Origin: Levilactobacillus tongjiangensis | GTDB taxonomy: Bacteria > Bacillota > Bacilli > Lactobacillales > Lactobacillaceae | Reading direction: 5' to 3' | DNA: 64,000 nt | NCBI RefSeq assembly: GCF_003946345.1 | Contig: NZ_RHNY01000005.1 | Span: 1 to 64,000 of the forward strand | Shown: positions 44,916 to 52,638 of the stretch, in pieces | Layout: every line of letters begins with the position of its first letter | Position numbering within the stretch: the first letter of the stretch is position 1 | The notes under the pieces: model-generated | Told to the model about the DNA's origin: nothing | Database searches by the model: none | What the model saw: only the letters and a program-made list of their open reading frames with translations | Position numbers and translations under genes: made by a program

Positions 44916-45680
44916 TTATCCTCGGGTAAAGGCCCGCCAGTCCTGCTTAGTGCCATTGAATACAGAACGCGCCACGGTCTGTTCTTGCCCATTCTGTGTG
45001 ACCGAACCATCGGCATCGTATTCGATGAACTTAACTTGCTTCGAGTTCGCACTTAGTTTACCACCAGCGATCCAATAGTCCTGGCTGGGTAAAACTGGCT
45101 TCACAAATTGGGTAAGCACCTGTTTATTAGCAAATACAATAACGCCCTGCTGATAGTGACTCCGTAACTTTTCAATCAGATGTTTCAGTTTCTGGCCCTG
45201 AAGCGCCATATCCTGACTATTACTATTGTATTTACCATAGTAGTTAACGGCCACCATAATCGGCAACGTCCCAGAATTATTGCCGACCGTTGCCTTAAAG
45301 TGATGGTACTGGCGTTTGGCCGACGTGGTGAAACTAAAGGTGTGAATGACCCCCACCTTGAGTGATGCCCCCTGCGAACGTGAATAATTGTCGCTAAAAT
45401 CATCGTCGGTATACGTCGCCCCAGAGGTTGCCTGGAGGTAGACAAAGGTCACGTGGTTGGCTAGTTGCTGAAAATCCAGGTAACCACTGTCTTGATTGAG
45501 CGTCACCCCGCGCACCGGATAGTTGGCCAGTTGTTCACGCTGATGAGACTGCCATTGATACCAGCCAAAGTAACCAGCTCCGGCGAACACTAACAAGATA
45601 AGCACAACTAACCAACGCCGTAACCGATGGTGGCGGCGAAACGTGTTGTCATATATAGGTTGATAGTCTCGTCGTTTCAC
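44916..45680 (-). CDS. GH25-fold protein lacking catalytic acids (lysozyme-like)
   Basis: Membrane-anchored protein of 254 residues: a basic N-terminus, one helix (about 23-43) and an extracellular domain with the GH25 lysozyme layout. The blocks GVTLNQDSGYLDFQQL, FVYLQATSGATYTDDDFSDNY, VGVIHTFSF and LPIMVAVNYYG align by eye with GVDVSxxQGxIDW, FVxIKATEG, GxYHF and the DxE strand of GH25 enzymes. The first Asp is replaced by Thr and the DxE acids by AVN, so muramidase activity is unlikely. Start is GTG. It may bind peptidoglycan without cutting it; this is inference. Confidence 0.7.
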   Translation of the reverse strand: MKRRDYQPIYDNTFRRHHRLRRWLVVLILLVFAGAGYFGWYQWQSHQREQLANYPVRGVTLNQDSGYLDFQQLANHVTFVYLQATSGATYTDDDFSDNYSRSQGASLKVGVIHTFSFTTSAKRQYHHFKATVGNNSGTLPIMVAVNYYGKYNSNSQDMALQGQKLKHLIEKLRSHYQQGVIVFANKQVLTQFVKPVLPSQDYWIAGGKLSANSKQVKFIEYDADGSVTQNGQEQTVARSVFNGTKQDWRAFTRG

Positions 45681-45737
45681 CGTCAGTCACCGTTTCTCCA
45701 TAACCTGGAATGATTACCAACTATTATACCATGTTGC

Positions 45738-46601
45738 CTAGGATTCGTGGCGGGTCTGTTCGATCACGTCGCGAACCTTGGTTAAAATATGGTCGGTTCG
45801 TGAGGAAATCCTCAGAACCGTCATCATAAACAGACTGTCCAAAATCGCTAGTTGTGAGATTAACGAATACATGCCCTCGGAGCGATAATTCACTTCATCC
45901 GTTAATGAAAGAAAGGCCACATCCGCACGTTGGGCCAATGGTGACCCACTGTAACTGGTAATGGCGATGATTGTCACATCATTTCGCTTGAGTTCGTCCA
46001 CAATTTTTAAAGTTTCATGATTCCGCCCCGAGTGGGAAATAATTACCGCACAGTCGTCCTCCCCCATCCGAGCGGCCTGCATTAGCTGAATATCGTAGTC
46101 CGGATAATACGTTACATTGAGCGACGTCCGCATAAACTTGTGATATCCGTCCAGTGCGGCAATTGAGGAGCCCCCTAGCCCAAAAAAACTAACCATCTTC
46201 GAGTTGATCAATTTTAAAACGGCCCGAGCGAGATCCTGTTCATTCAAAGCTTCATTAGTGGCCTCCAAAGAATTCATCGAAAAGTGAAACGTCTTACTTG
46301 CAATGGTAGCAAGTGAATCACCCTCGGCCAGTTCTGGAAAGGAACTGGGATGCGAAGTGTCTTCAATAGACGTGTGCATCAATGCCATGGTAAACTCCCG
46401 GTAGTTAGCGTAGTTCATGCGCTTCACAAAACGAGAAATGGTGGCCGTAGACACACCTGCGGCGCTCGACAATTCTTTGATCGTCATTTCACTGACGACT
46501 GCCGGACTGTCCAACGCCAACTGTGCCACTTTTTTTTCAGTTCGAGATAATTGGTCATAGGTTCCCCGAATCTTGCCAATAGTAGAACGAGCGATGGTCA
46601 C
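45738..46601 (-). CDS. MurR/RpiR family transcriptional regulator
   Basis: Sugar-phosphate-responsive regulator of 287 residues: an N-terminal RpiR helix-turn-helix (about 15-75, SEMTIKELSSAAGVSTATISRFVKR) and a SIS domain (about 125-255, FFGLGGSSIAALDGYHKFMR, VIISHSGRNHETL, ITSYSGSPLAQRADV). It diverges from gnd, whose promoter region holds two TGTRAAA-type palindromes, so it is the likely regulator of the gluconate genes, sensing gluconate-6-phosphate or a related ester. Start is GTG with AAAGGGG upstream. Activator or repressor mode cannot be decided. Confidence 0.88.
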   Translation of the reverse strand: MTIARSTIGKIRGTYDQLSRTEKKVAQLALDSPAVVSEMTIKELSSAAGVSTATISRFVKRMNYANYREFTMALMHTSIEDTSHPSSFPELAEGDSLATIASKTFHFSMNSLEATNEALNEQDLARAVLKLINSKMVSFFGLGGSSIAALDGYHKFMRTSLNVTYYPDYDIQLMQAARMGEDDCAVIISHSGRNHETLKIVDELKRNDVTIIAITSYSGSPLAQRADVAFLSLTDEVNYRSEGMYSLISQLAILDSLFMMTVLRISSRTDHILTKVRDVIEQTRHES

Positions 46602-46643
46602 CGTCCCCTTTCCAAGTTACGAATTTTGATTTAATTTTATTTT

Positions 46644-46658
46644 TGTAAACATTTTACA
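46644..46658. promoter_or_regulatory. Palindrome TGTAAA-N3-TTTACA, candidate RpiR operator
   Basis: Perfect 6-3-6 palindrome in the rpiR/gnd divergent region, ten bases upstream of the gnd -35. A weaker version (TGTGAAA...TTTTTACA, 46674-46690) fills the spacer of the gnd promoter. Confidence 0.55.
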
Positions 46659-46667
46659 TCATTTCTC

Positions 46668-46696
46668 TTGAAATGTGAAACTTTTTTACATATAAT
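46668..46696 (+). promoter_or_regulatory. gnd promoter
   Basis: TTGAAA (46668-46673) and TATAAT (46691-46696) with a 17-base spacer that contains an operator-like repeat. Confidence 0.75.
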
Positions 46697-46742
46697 ACTC
46701 ATTGTCAGAAAAATTTCGTATCTTGTAAAGGAGATTAATTTC

Positions 46743-47648
46743 ATGAAACTCGGATTAATTGGTTTAGGTAAGATGGGTCTTAGCTTGGCTATGAACGCAA
46801 TGGATCACAATCACGAGATCGTTGGTTTTGATTTAAACAAGGATTTTGTCGACAAGGCTGTTGCTGCAGGTGCTGAAGGCGCCGACAGTTTGGAAGACAT
46901 GGTTGCCAAGTTACCATCACCTAAGATCGTTTGGGTCATGGTTCCAGCTGGTAAGCCTACGGACTCCACAATCGAATCATTGAGCACGTTACTCGGCAAG
47001 GGTGACATCTTGATCGATGGTGGGAACTCCTACTACAAGGACTCACTTCGTCACAACGACATCTTGAAGGCCAAGGGCATCGACTTCTTCGATTGCGGTA
47101 CTTCAGGTGGTATGGAAGGCGCTCGTTCACACGGGAACTTCATGATCGGTGGGGACAACAAAGCAGCCTTTGAAACGATTCGCCCACTTTACGAATCCAT
47201 TTCCGAAAAAGACGGCTACCTTTACACCGGCCGTGCCGCTTCAGGCCACTACTTGAAGATGGTCCACAACGGGATCGAATATGGTGAAATGCAAGCCATC
47301 GCCGAAGGTTTCGAAGTACTTGAAGCGTCCGACTTTGACTACGACAACGAAGCCGTTGCCAAGGTATGGAGCCACGGTTCCGTTATCCGGGGCTGGCTCA
47401 TGGAACTTGCTGAAGAAGCCTTTTCTGAAGATCCAGAATTGGAAAAGATTGCTGGTCGGATGCATGCATCTGGTGAAGGCCAATGGACTGTTCAAGAAGG
47501 TTTGGACAGCCACGTACCTACGCCAGTTATCGCTTTGTCATTGATGATGCGTTACCGGTCAATGCAAGATGACACCTTTACTGGTAAAGTCGTTTCAGCT
47601 TTACGTAACGGTTTTGGTGGTCACGCCATGGACAAGGCTGACAAATAA
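46743..47648 (+). CDS. gnd: 6-phosphogluconate dehydrogenase, decarboxylating (short form)
   Basis: Converts 6-phosphogluconate to ribulose-5-phosphate and CO2. The 301-residue length is that of the short, GndB/YqeC-like form, often NAD-preferring, rather than the 470-residue form. Motifs are the Rossmann GLIGLGKMGLSLAMN, the substrate loop GTSGGMEGARSHGNFMIGG (about 120) and the catalytic lysine region KMVHNGIEYGEMQ (about 172). I chose ATG 46743 because AAAGGAG lies nine bases upstream; the longer frame covers the promoter. It is followed by gntK after 33 bases. Confidence 0.92.
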   Translation: MKLGLIGLGKMGLSLAMNAMDHNHEIVGFDLNKDFVDKAVAAGAEGADSLEDMVAKLPSPKIVWVMVPAGKPTDSTIESLSTLLGKGDILIDGGNSYYKDSLRHNDILKAKGIDFFDCGTSGGMEGARSHGNFMIGGDNKAAFETIRPLYESISEKDGYLYTGRAASGHYLKMVHNGIEYGEMQAIAEGFEVLEASDFDYDNEAVAKVWSHGSVIRGWLMELAEEAFSEDPELEKIAGRMHASGEGQWTVQEGLDSHVPTPVIALSLMMRYRSMQDDTFTGKVVSALRNGFGGHAMDKADK

Positions 47649-47681
47649 GCTTTAAATTAGCAACACGAAAGGAAGAGCACT

Positions 47682-49232
47682 ATGGACTACATGATTGGGG
47701 TCGATATTGGAACTACCAGTGTCAAGACCGTATTGTACGATACCACAGGTAAGATGCAGGGTTATTCAAACAACCTGTATCCCCTCTATCAAGATGTTCC
47801 AGATATGGCTGAAGAAGATCCAGAAGAAATCTTCTCCGCTATCATTGATGGTTTAACGACCGTCCTGCGTAAGGCAGACTTAAAGAACGGCCAATTACAT
47901 GGCGTTTCTTTTTCAGCTGCCATGCACAGTCTCATCTTGTTAGACGAAAACCACAAGCCATTAACTCGGGCCATTACTTGGGCCGATAACCGTTCCGTGA
48001 AGTATGCGGATGAATTGCGGGAAAATGGTGTGGGTAAACAACTCTACGAAAAGACTGGGACACCAATTCACCCGATGACCCCCCTGAGCAAGTTGATTTG
48101 GTTGCGCAATGAACAGCCTGACCTCTTCAATCAAGCTCACTGGTTCGTCGGCATCAAGGAATACGTCATCTACAAGTTATTTGGCGTCTTGCAAGAAGAC
48201 TACTCCATCGCTAACGCTACCGGGATGTTCAACATCTTCAATATGGACTGGGATGACCAAGCCTTGGAAGTTGCTGGTGTGACGCGTGACCAACTTCCTA
48301 AGTTGGTTGACACGACCGCTCAAATCTCTGGCATGAAGAGCGACTATGCGGGTGTAATTGGTATCGATCCACAAACCCCATTCATCATGGGCGCTTCCGA
48401 CGGTCCTCTGGCTAACCTGGGGGTTGATGCAATTAACCCCGGTGTTGTCGCTGTGACCATTGGAACCTCTGGTGCCGTTCGGGTCGTCACTGACAAGCCG
48501 AAGATCGACCCTAAGGGCCGGGTCTTCTGTTACTACCTATCCAAGGACCACTGGGTCGTTGGTGGGCCAGTAAACAACGGCGGAATCGTCTTCCGTTGGG
48601 TCAGAGATCAACTCTTCGCACCAGAAAAGATTACGGCTGAACAAATGCACGTGGACTCTTACGACCTCTTAACTGAGATTGCTGCTAAGGTCCCTGCTGG
48701 TTCAGACGGGCTGATTTTCCACCCATTCTTGGGTGGGGAACGGGCACCTATCTGGGATGCCAACGCTCGTGGTTCCTTCTTCGGATTAACCCGGACGCAC
48801 TCACGAGCTCACATGGTTCGTGCTGCGCTGGAAGGAATTGTCTACAACCTCTACACCGTGATGCTCGCCTTGGAAGAAGTCGTTGGCAAGCCATCTAGTA
48901 TTCAAGCAACGGGTGGTTTCGCCCGTTCCGAACTCTGGCGGCAAATGTTAGCGGACATCTTTGAACAAGACGTCACGATTCCTGAAAGTCCTGAAGGAAC
49001 GGCCTTAGGGGCTGCAACGTTAGGGATGTACGCCTTAGGGATGATTGATGACCTAGATGCCGTGAAGAACTTCATCGGTGTGTCTAACGTCCACCACCCT
49101 AACCCCGAAACTTACGATGCTTACCGTGCCTTAGTTCCGATTTACATTCGCCTTAGTCGGCAATTACAATCAGAATACAAGAACATTGCTGAGTATCAAC
49201 GTACTTATGTTCACCAATCAGACACCAAGTAG
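47682..49232 (+). CDS. gntK: Gluconate kinase, FGGY family
   Basis: Carbohydrate kinase of 516 residues, phosphorylating gluconate for the pentose phosphate route. FGGY features are the ATP-binding start GVDIGTTSVKTVLYD, the HPMTPLSKLIWLR loop, GASDGPLANLGVDA, and FHPFLGGERAPIWD and GGFARSELWRQMLAD in the second domain. Context (gnd, gntP, RpiR regulator) points to gluconate rather than xylulose or glycerol. It follows gnd in an operon; SD GAAAGGAAG precedes the ATG. Confidence 0.92.
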   Translation: MDYMIGVDIGTTSVKTVLYDTTGKMQGYSNNLYPLYQDVPDMAEEDPEEIFSAIIDGLTTVLRKADLKNGQLHGVSFSAAMHSLILLDENHKPLTRAITWADNRSVKYADELRENGVGKQLYEKTGTPIHPMTPLSKLIWLRNEQPDLFNQAHWFVGIKEYVIYKLFGVLQEDYSIANATGMFNIFNMDWDDQALEVAGVTRDQLPKLVDTTAQISGMKSDYAGVIGIDPQTPFIMGASDGPLANLGVDAINPGVVAVTIGTSGAVRVVTDKPKIDPKGRVFCYYLSKDHWVVGGPVNNGGIVFRWVRDQLFAPEKITAEQMHVDSYDLLTEIAAKVPAGSDGLIFHPFLGGERAPIWDANARGSFFGLTRTHSRAHMVRAALEGIVYNLYTVMLALEEVVGKPSSIQATGGFARSELWRQMLADIFEQDVTIPESPEGTALGAATLGMYALGMIDDLDAVKNFIGVSNVHHPNPETYDAYRALVPIYIRLSRQLQSEYKNIAEYQRTYVHQSDTK

Positions 49233-49339
49233 TTTGGCGACTTTAGTACTTTCAGAAAACCAACTAAATTAATTAACTTTTTTGAAAGTTTCTTATGTAC
49301 AAACGAGAATTTATCAAGTACAATATGTCTACTTGATTG

Positions 49340-49373
49340 AGAAGCCAGCGCTTACACCGTTGGCTTTTCAAAA
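49340..49373 (+). terminator. Hairpin between gntK and gntP copy 2
   Basis: GAGAAGCCAGCG pairs with CGTTGGCTTTTC, about 25 bases before the gntP ribosome site. The T tract is weak (TTTTC), so it may be a leaky terminator or an mRNA-stabilising hairpin that sets relative expression. Confidence 0.5.
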
Positions 49374-49400
49374 TTTTGAAAATGAAAGGGCTTACTTCCA

Positions 49401-50759
49401 ATGGAACTTATAGCTTTACTCATCGGGGTCATCTTCTTATTGGTCCTCATTATTAAATTTAAGATCAATACTTTCGTTTCCCTGATTCTTACCTCCGTCC
49501 TTACTGCAATTCTCTTAGGAATGGACTTAACCAAAATTGCCATGACAATCGAGTCCGGGATTGGGAGCCAATTAGGCGAGCTGTCCTTGGTCTTTGGGTT
49601 TGGTGCCATGCTGGGTCGGTTAGTTGCCGACGCCGGTGGGGCCTACGTTATCGCCACGACCTTAATCGACAAATTCGGGAAGCAGCGGCTGCAAATGGCC
49701 ATTATGCTTGCTTCATTTATTCTCGGTATTGCCCTCTTCTTCGAAGTCGGAATGGTCCTCTTGATTCCTATCGTCTTTGCCATTGCCGTTGAAGCAGAAG
49801 TTCCAATTCTCTACCTCGGAATTTCTATGGCAGCCGCTCTATCCGTTACCCACGGATTCCTGCCACCTCACCCCGCACCAGTTGCCATTGCGCAAGTGTT
49901 AGGTGCCAACGATGGTAAGGTTCTCTTATTCGGTTTAGTAGTTGCGATTCCTTGTGCAATTATCGCCGGTCCAATGTTTACGAAGTTAGCACAGAAGTTC
50001 GCACCAGATGCCTTCAATCAAAAAGGAAACTTGTCTTCATTAGGTACCATCAAAACGTTTAAGCCTTCCGAAGCACCTAGCTTTGGTTTATCCGTTCTGA
50101 CTTCCCTCTTCCCCGTTATCCTGATGGCCATCACGACCATCTACAAGATGACGGTCGACGGTGGGACCACGCCTACCAAGAACGCCACCTTGCTGGACCA
50201 AATCGTTGCCTTGATTGGTGACCCAGCCATCGCGATGTTGATTTCACTTATGGTTGCGATGTTCACCATGGGTTGGGGCCGGAAGCGTAAGACCGCTGAT
50301 ATCATGGCCACTCTGGAAAATGCTGTGAAGTCCATCGCTATGCTACTGTTAGTTATCGGTGGTGGTGGGGCCTTCAAACAAGTCCTGATTGACGGTGGTG
50401 TTGGTAAAGAAGTTGCCAAATTGTTCATCGACTCTAACATGTCCCCATTAGTTCTGGGTTGGTTAGTCGCTGTGGTTCTCCGTATCGCTCTGGGTTCCGC
50501 AACGGTTTCCGCACTGACTGCTGCCGGAATTGTGGCCCCATTGATGGCCCAATCTGGTGTTGACCCTGCCCTGATGGTTCTGGCCATTGGTGCTGGTTCC
50601 TTAGCCGCTTCTCACGTGAACGATGCCGGGTTCTGGATGTTCCGCGAATACTTCGACTTAACTGTTAAGCAAACGTTAAGTATCTGGACGGTATTGGAAA
50701 CAATCATCGCCGTGGTCGGTCTGCTGATTGTGCTGCTCCTGAACCTTGGTTTCCACTAA
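49401..50759 (+). CDS. gntP: Gluconate:H+ symporter, GntP family (copy 2)
   Basis: Transporter of 452 residues in the same family as the copy at 38877-40232. Shared blocks include FGFGAMLGRLVADAGGAYVIA, FFEVGMVLLIPIVFA, PPHPAPVAIAQVLGAN, RIALGSATVSALTAAG and SHVNDAGFWMFREYFDL. It is 168 bases downstream of gntK, with a hairpin between, so it is either co-transcribed or has its own start. It supplies gluconate for the kinase and dehydrogenase upstream. Confidence 0.92.
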   Translation: MELIALLIGVIFLLVLIIKFKINTFVSLILTSVLTAILLGMDLTKIAMTIESGIGSQLGELSLVFGFGAMLGRLVADAGGAYVIATTLIDKFGKQRLQMAIMLASFILGIALFFEVGMVLLIPIVFAIAVEAEVPILYLGISMAAALSVTHGFLPPHPAPVAIAQVLGANDGKVLLFGLVVAIPCAIIAGPMFTKLAQKFAPDAFNQKGNLSSLGTIKTFKPSEAPSFGLSVLTSLFPVILMAITTIYKMTVDGGTTPTKNATLLDQIVALIGDPAIAMLISLMVAMFTMGWGRKRKTADIMATLENAVKSIAMLLLVIGGGGAFKQVLIDGGVGKEVAKLFIDSNMSPLVLGWLVAVVLRIALGSATVSALTAAGIVAPLMAQSGVDPALMVLAIGAGSLAASHVNDAGFWMFREYFDLTVKQTLSIWTVLETIIAVVGLLIVLLLNLGFH

Positions 50760-50804
50760 CAACTGACCTTTAATTAATTTTTCTGACAAATTGATCTACT
50801 TTGG

Positions 50805-50837
50805 GCTTCCGGGTATTATTCCTGGAAGCTTTTTTTG
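50805..50837 (+). terminator. Intrinsic terminator of gntP copy 2
   Basis: GCTTCCGGG/CCTGGAAGC stem followed by seven T. Confidence 0.85.
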
Positions 50838-50937
50838 TATAACTACATCGATACATAAAAGGTGGACAATTGACCGCCTGCGGCTCTGAATAGTCATTGC
50901 TTCCAAACAATAATGAACCTCCCCAAAGTCAGGACCC

Positions 50938-51092
50938 GGACAGGAAAACCGCAGCCTCAACGATGTTATCAAGCGTTTTAAGCCTGGTAACATCATGGGA
51001 CAATCTAGGAAACTTATCGCCTTTCTGAGGCTGTTAGTTGCACGGCAAGTCCCCCCTTTGGTTTGCTTCGGTCCCTACAGTGGCCCCTGTCC
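50938..51092. repeat. Nested-stem structured intergenic element
   Basis: Three nested stems: GGACAGG (50938) with CCTGTCC (51086), CAGCCTCA (50952) with TGAGGCTG (51026), and GATGTTA (50962) with TAACATC (50988). No open frame of note. Similarity to the type A/B repeats is limited, so it may be an independent element. Confidence 0.5.
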
Positions 51093-51158
51093 AACAGTGG
51101 TGCCTCCACATTTCCAATTGATTTGATTAAAATTCTCATCCACCCAATAAAAGGTAAG

Positions 51159-51167
51159 TGCTATAAT
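51159..51167 (+). promoter_or_regulatory. Extended -10 promoter of amino-acid permease gene
   Basis: TGCTATAAT (TG 51159-51160, TATAAT 51162-51167) lies about 40 bases before the start codon; no clear -35. Confidence 0.5.
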
Positions 51168-51207
51168 AGTTGAATCCCGCATAAAGAGAGAGGAGTTTCA
51201 ACTTACC

Positions 51208-52527
51208 TTGGCAAAAGAACTACGCCGAGAAATCGGCACCTTTACCGCCCTAGCCACCGTCATGGGTACCGTGATTGGAGGCGGGGTCTTCTTCAAAACG
51301 GCTAGCGTTATTGCAGCCAATCATTCGGCCAATATGACCCTCCTTGCCTGGGTGGTTGGTGGTCTGTTAACGTTATGTGCTGGGTTGACCAGTGCAGAAC
51401 TCGCGGCCGCCATCCCACGAACGGGTGGCGCCATGCGTTACCTGGAATACGCCTATGGTAAGCCACTGGGATTCTTGATGGGCTGGGCGCAACTACTGGT
51501 CTACTATCCAGCTAACATTGCCGCCTTGTCCATCGTTTTTAGCACGCAGTGGTTGGCCCTATTTCACCTCAGTAGTGCGTGGCAGTTACCCATAGCCATC
51601 CTCTGTGGCGGCAGTATTACCGCCCTTAACTTTCTGGGTGCCCGGGTTGGTGGAACCGTCCAATCGGTCGCTTTAATTTTCAAATTGCTCCCCATAGCCG
51701 TCATCGTCGGTGTTGGCCTGTTTGTCCCCGCTAACGTGCCTCTAAGCTTCTGGCCGATCTCCACTGGCCATCACCTGGGATGGGGTGGCGCCTTCTCGGC
51801 GAGCCTCGTTGCCACTATGTTTGCCTACGATGGTTGGATTGGAATTGGGAATATTGCTGGTGAAATGAAACGTCCTGAAAAGGACCTTCCCCGCGCCATT
51901 ATTCTCGGTCTAACGCTGATTACCGTCATCTATACCTTGATCAACTTAGTCTTTCTCAAGACCCTGCCCATTGACCAAATTGCTGGTAATCAAAATGCAG
52001 CAGCCGAAGCTAGCATCCACCTCTTCGGTCAGTTTGGTGGTCGCCTCGTGACCATTGGTATTTTGATTTCCGTTTATGGCGCCATCAACGGTTATACACT
52101 GACCGGTATGCGCGTCCCCTTTGCCATGGCTGAGGAGGACAACTTGCCGTTTTCAAAATACTTTCGACGGCTGTCACGTCACACCTATGTCCCCTACTTC
52201 GCTGGTAGCGTTCAGTTTGCTATCGCGCTAATTATGATGTTGTTAGGTAGTTTTGACCTGTTGACGGACATGTTGGTCTTCGTCATGTGGGTCTTCAACT
52301 GTTTCATCTTCATTGCCGTCTTCCGCTTGCGCAAACGGGAACCAGAACTAAAGCGACCTTATCGCGTCCCCTGGTATCCCATCATCCCGTTGATTGCTCT
52401 ACTTGGTGGCTTTTTCATCCTCATCACGACCCTCGTGACTGAACCTGGCTTGGCTGTCACTGGATTGGTACTCACTTTACTGGGACTACCCATTTACTAC
52501 TGGCATCAACGACCAACGTTGAAATAA
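51208..52527 (+). CDS. APC family amino-acid permease
   Basis: Polytopic transporter of 439 residues with about 12 helices, of the amino acid-polyamine-organocation superfamily, close to the LAT/SteT branch. Diagnostic parts are the unwound first helix TVMGTVIGGGVFFKTASV, YGKPLGFLMGWAQLLVYYPAN, FAYDGWIGIGNIAGEMKRPEKDLPRAI and the KRPYRVPWYPIIPL loop. SteT-like exchange of serine and threonine is one possibility; substrate is not readable. The start is TTG at 51208 with GAGAGGAG upstream. It is convergent with gshA. Confidence 0.85.
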   Translation: MAKELRREIGTFTALATVMGTVIGGGVFFKTASVIAANHSANMTLLAWVVGGLLTLCAGLTSAELAAAIPRTGGAMRYLEYAYGKPLGFLMGWAQLLVYYPANIAALSIVFSTQWLALFHLSSAWQLPIAILCGGSITALNFLGARVGGTVQSVALIFKLLPIAVIVGVGLFVPANVPLSFWPISTGHHLGWGGAFSASLVATMFAYDGWIGIGNIAGEMKRPEKDLPRAIILGLTLITVIYTLINLVFLKTLPIDQIAGNQNAAAEASIHLFGQFGGRLVTIGILISVYGAINGYTLTGMRVPFAMAEEDNLPFSKYFRRLSRHTYVPYFAGSVQFAIALIMMLLGSFDLLTDMLVFVMWVFNCFIFIAVFRLRKREPELKRPYRVPWYPIIPLIALLGGFFILITTLVTEPGLAVTGLVLTLLGLPIYYWHQRPTLK

Positions 52528-52550
52528 CTTTACTGATTTTTGTACCATCT

Positions 52551-52605
52551 AAAAACGGCTACACAAGTTTTCCAAACGGAAAATCTGTGTAGCCGTTTAT
52601 TTTAA
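52551..52605. terminator. Bidirectional intrinsic terminator
   Basis: AAACGGCTACACA pairs with TGTGTAGCCGTTT, with an inner GTTTTCC/GGAAAA pairing, flanked by A and T runs. It separates the permease and gshA genes. Confidence 0.85.
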
Positions 52606-52638
52606 ATTAAAATTGTTGTTCACTTATCAAAAATAAAC

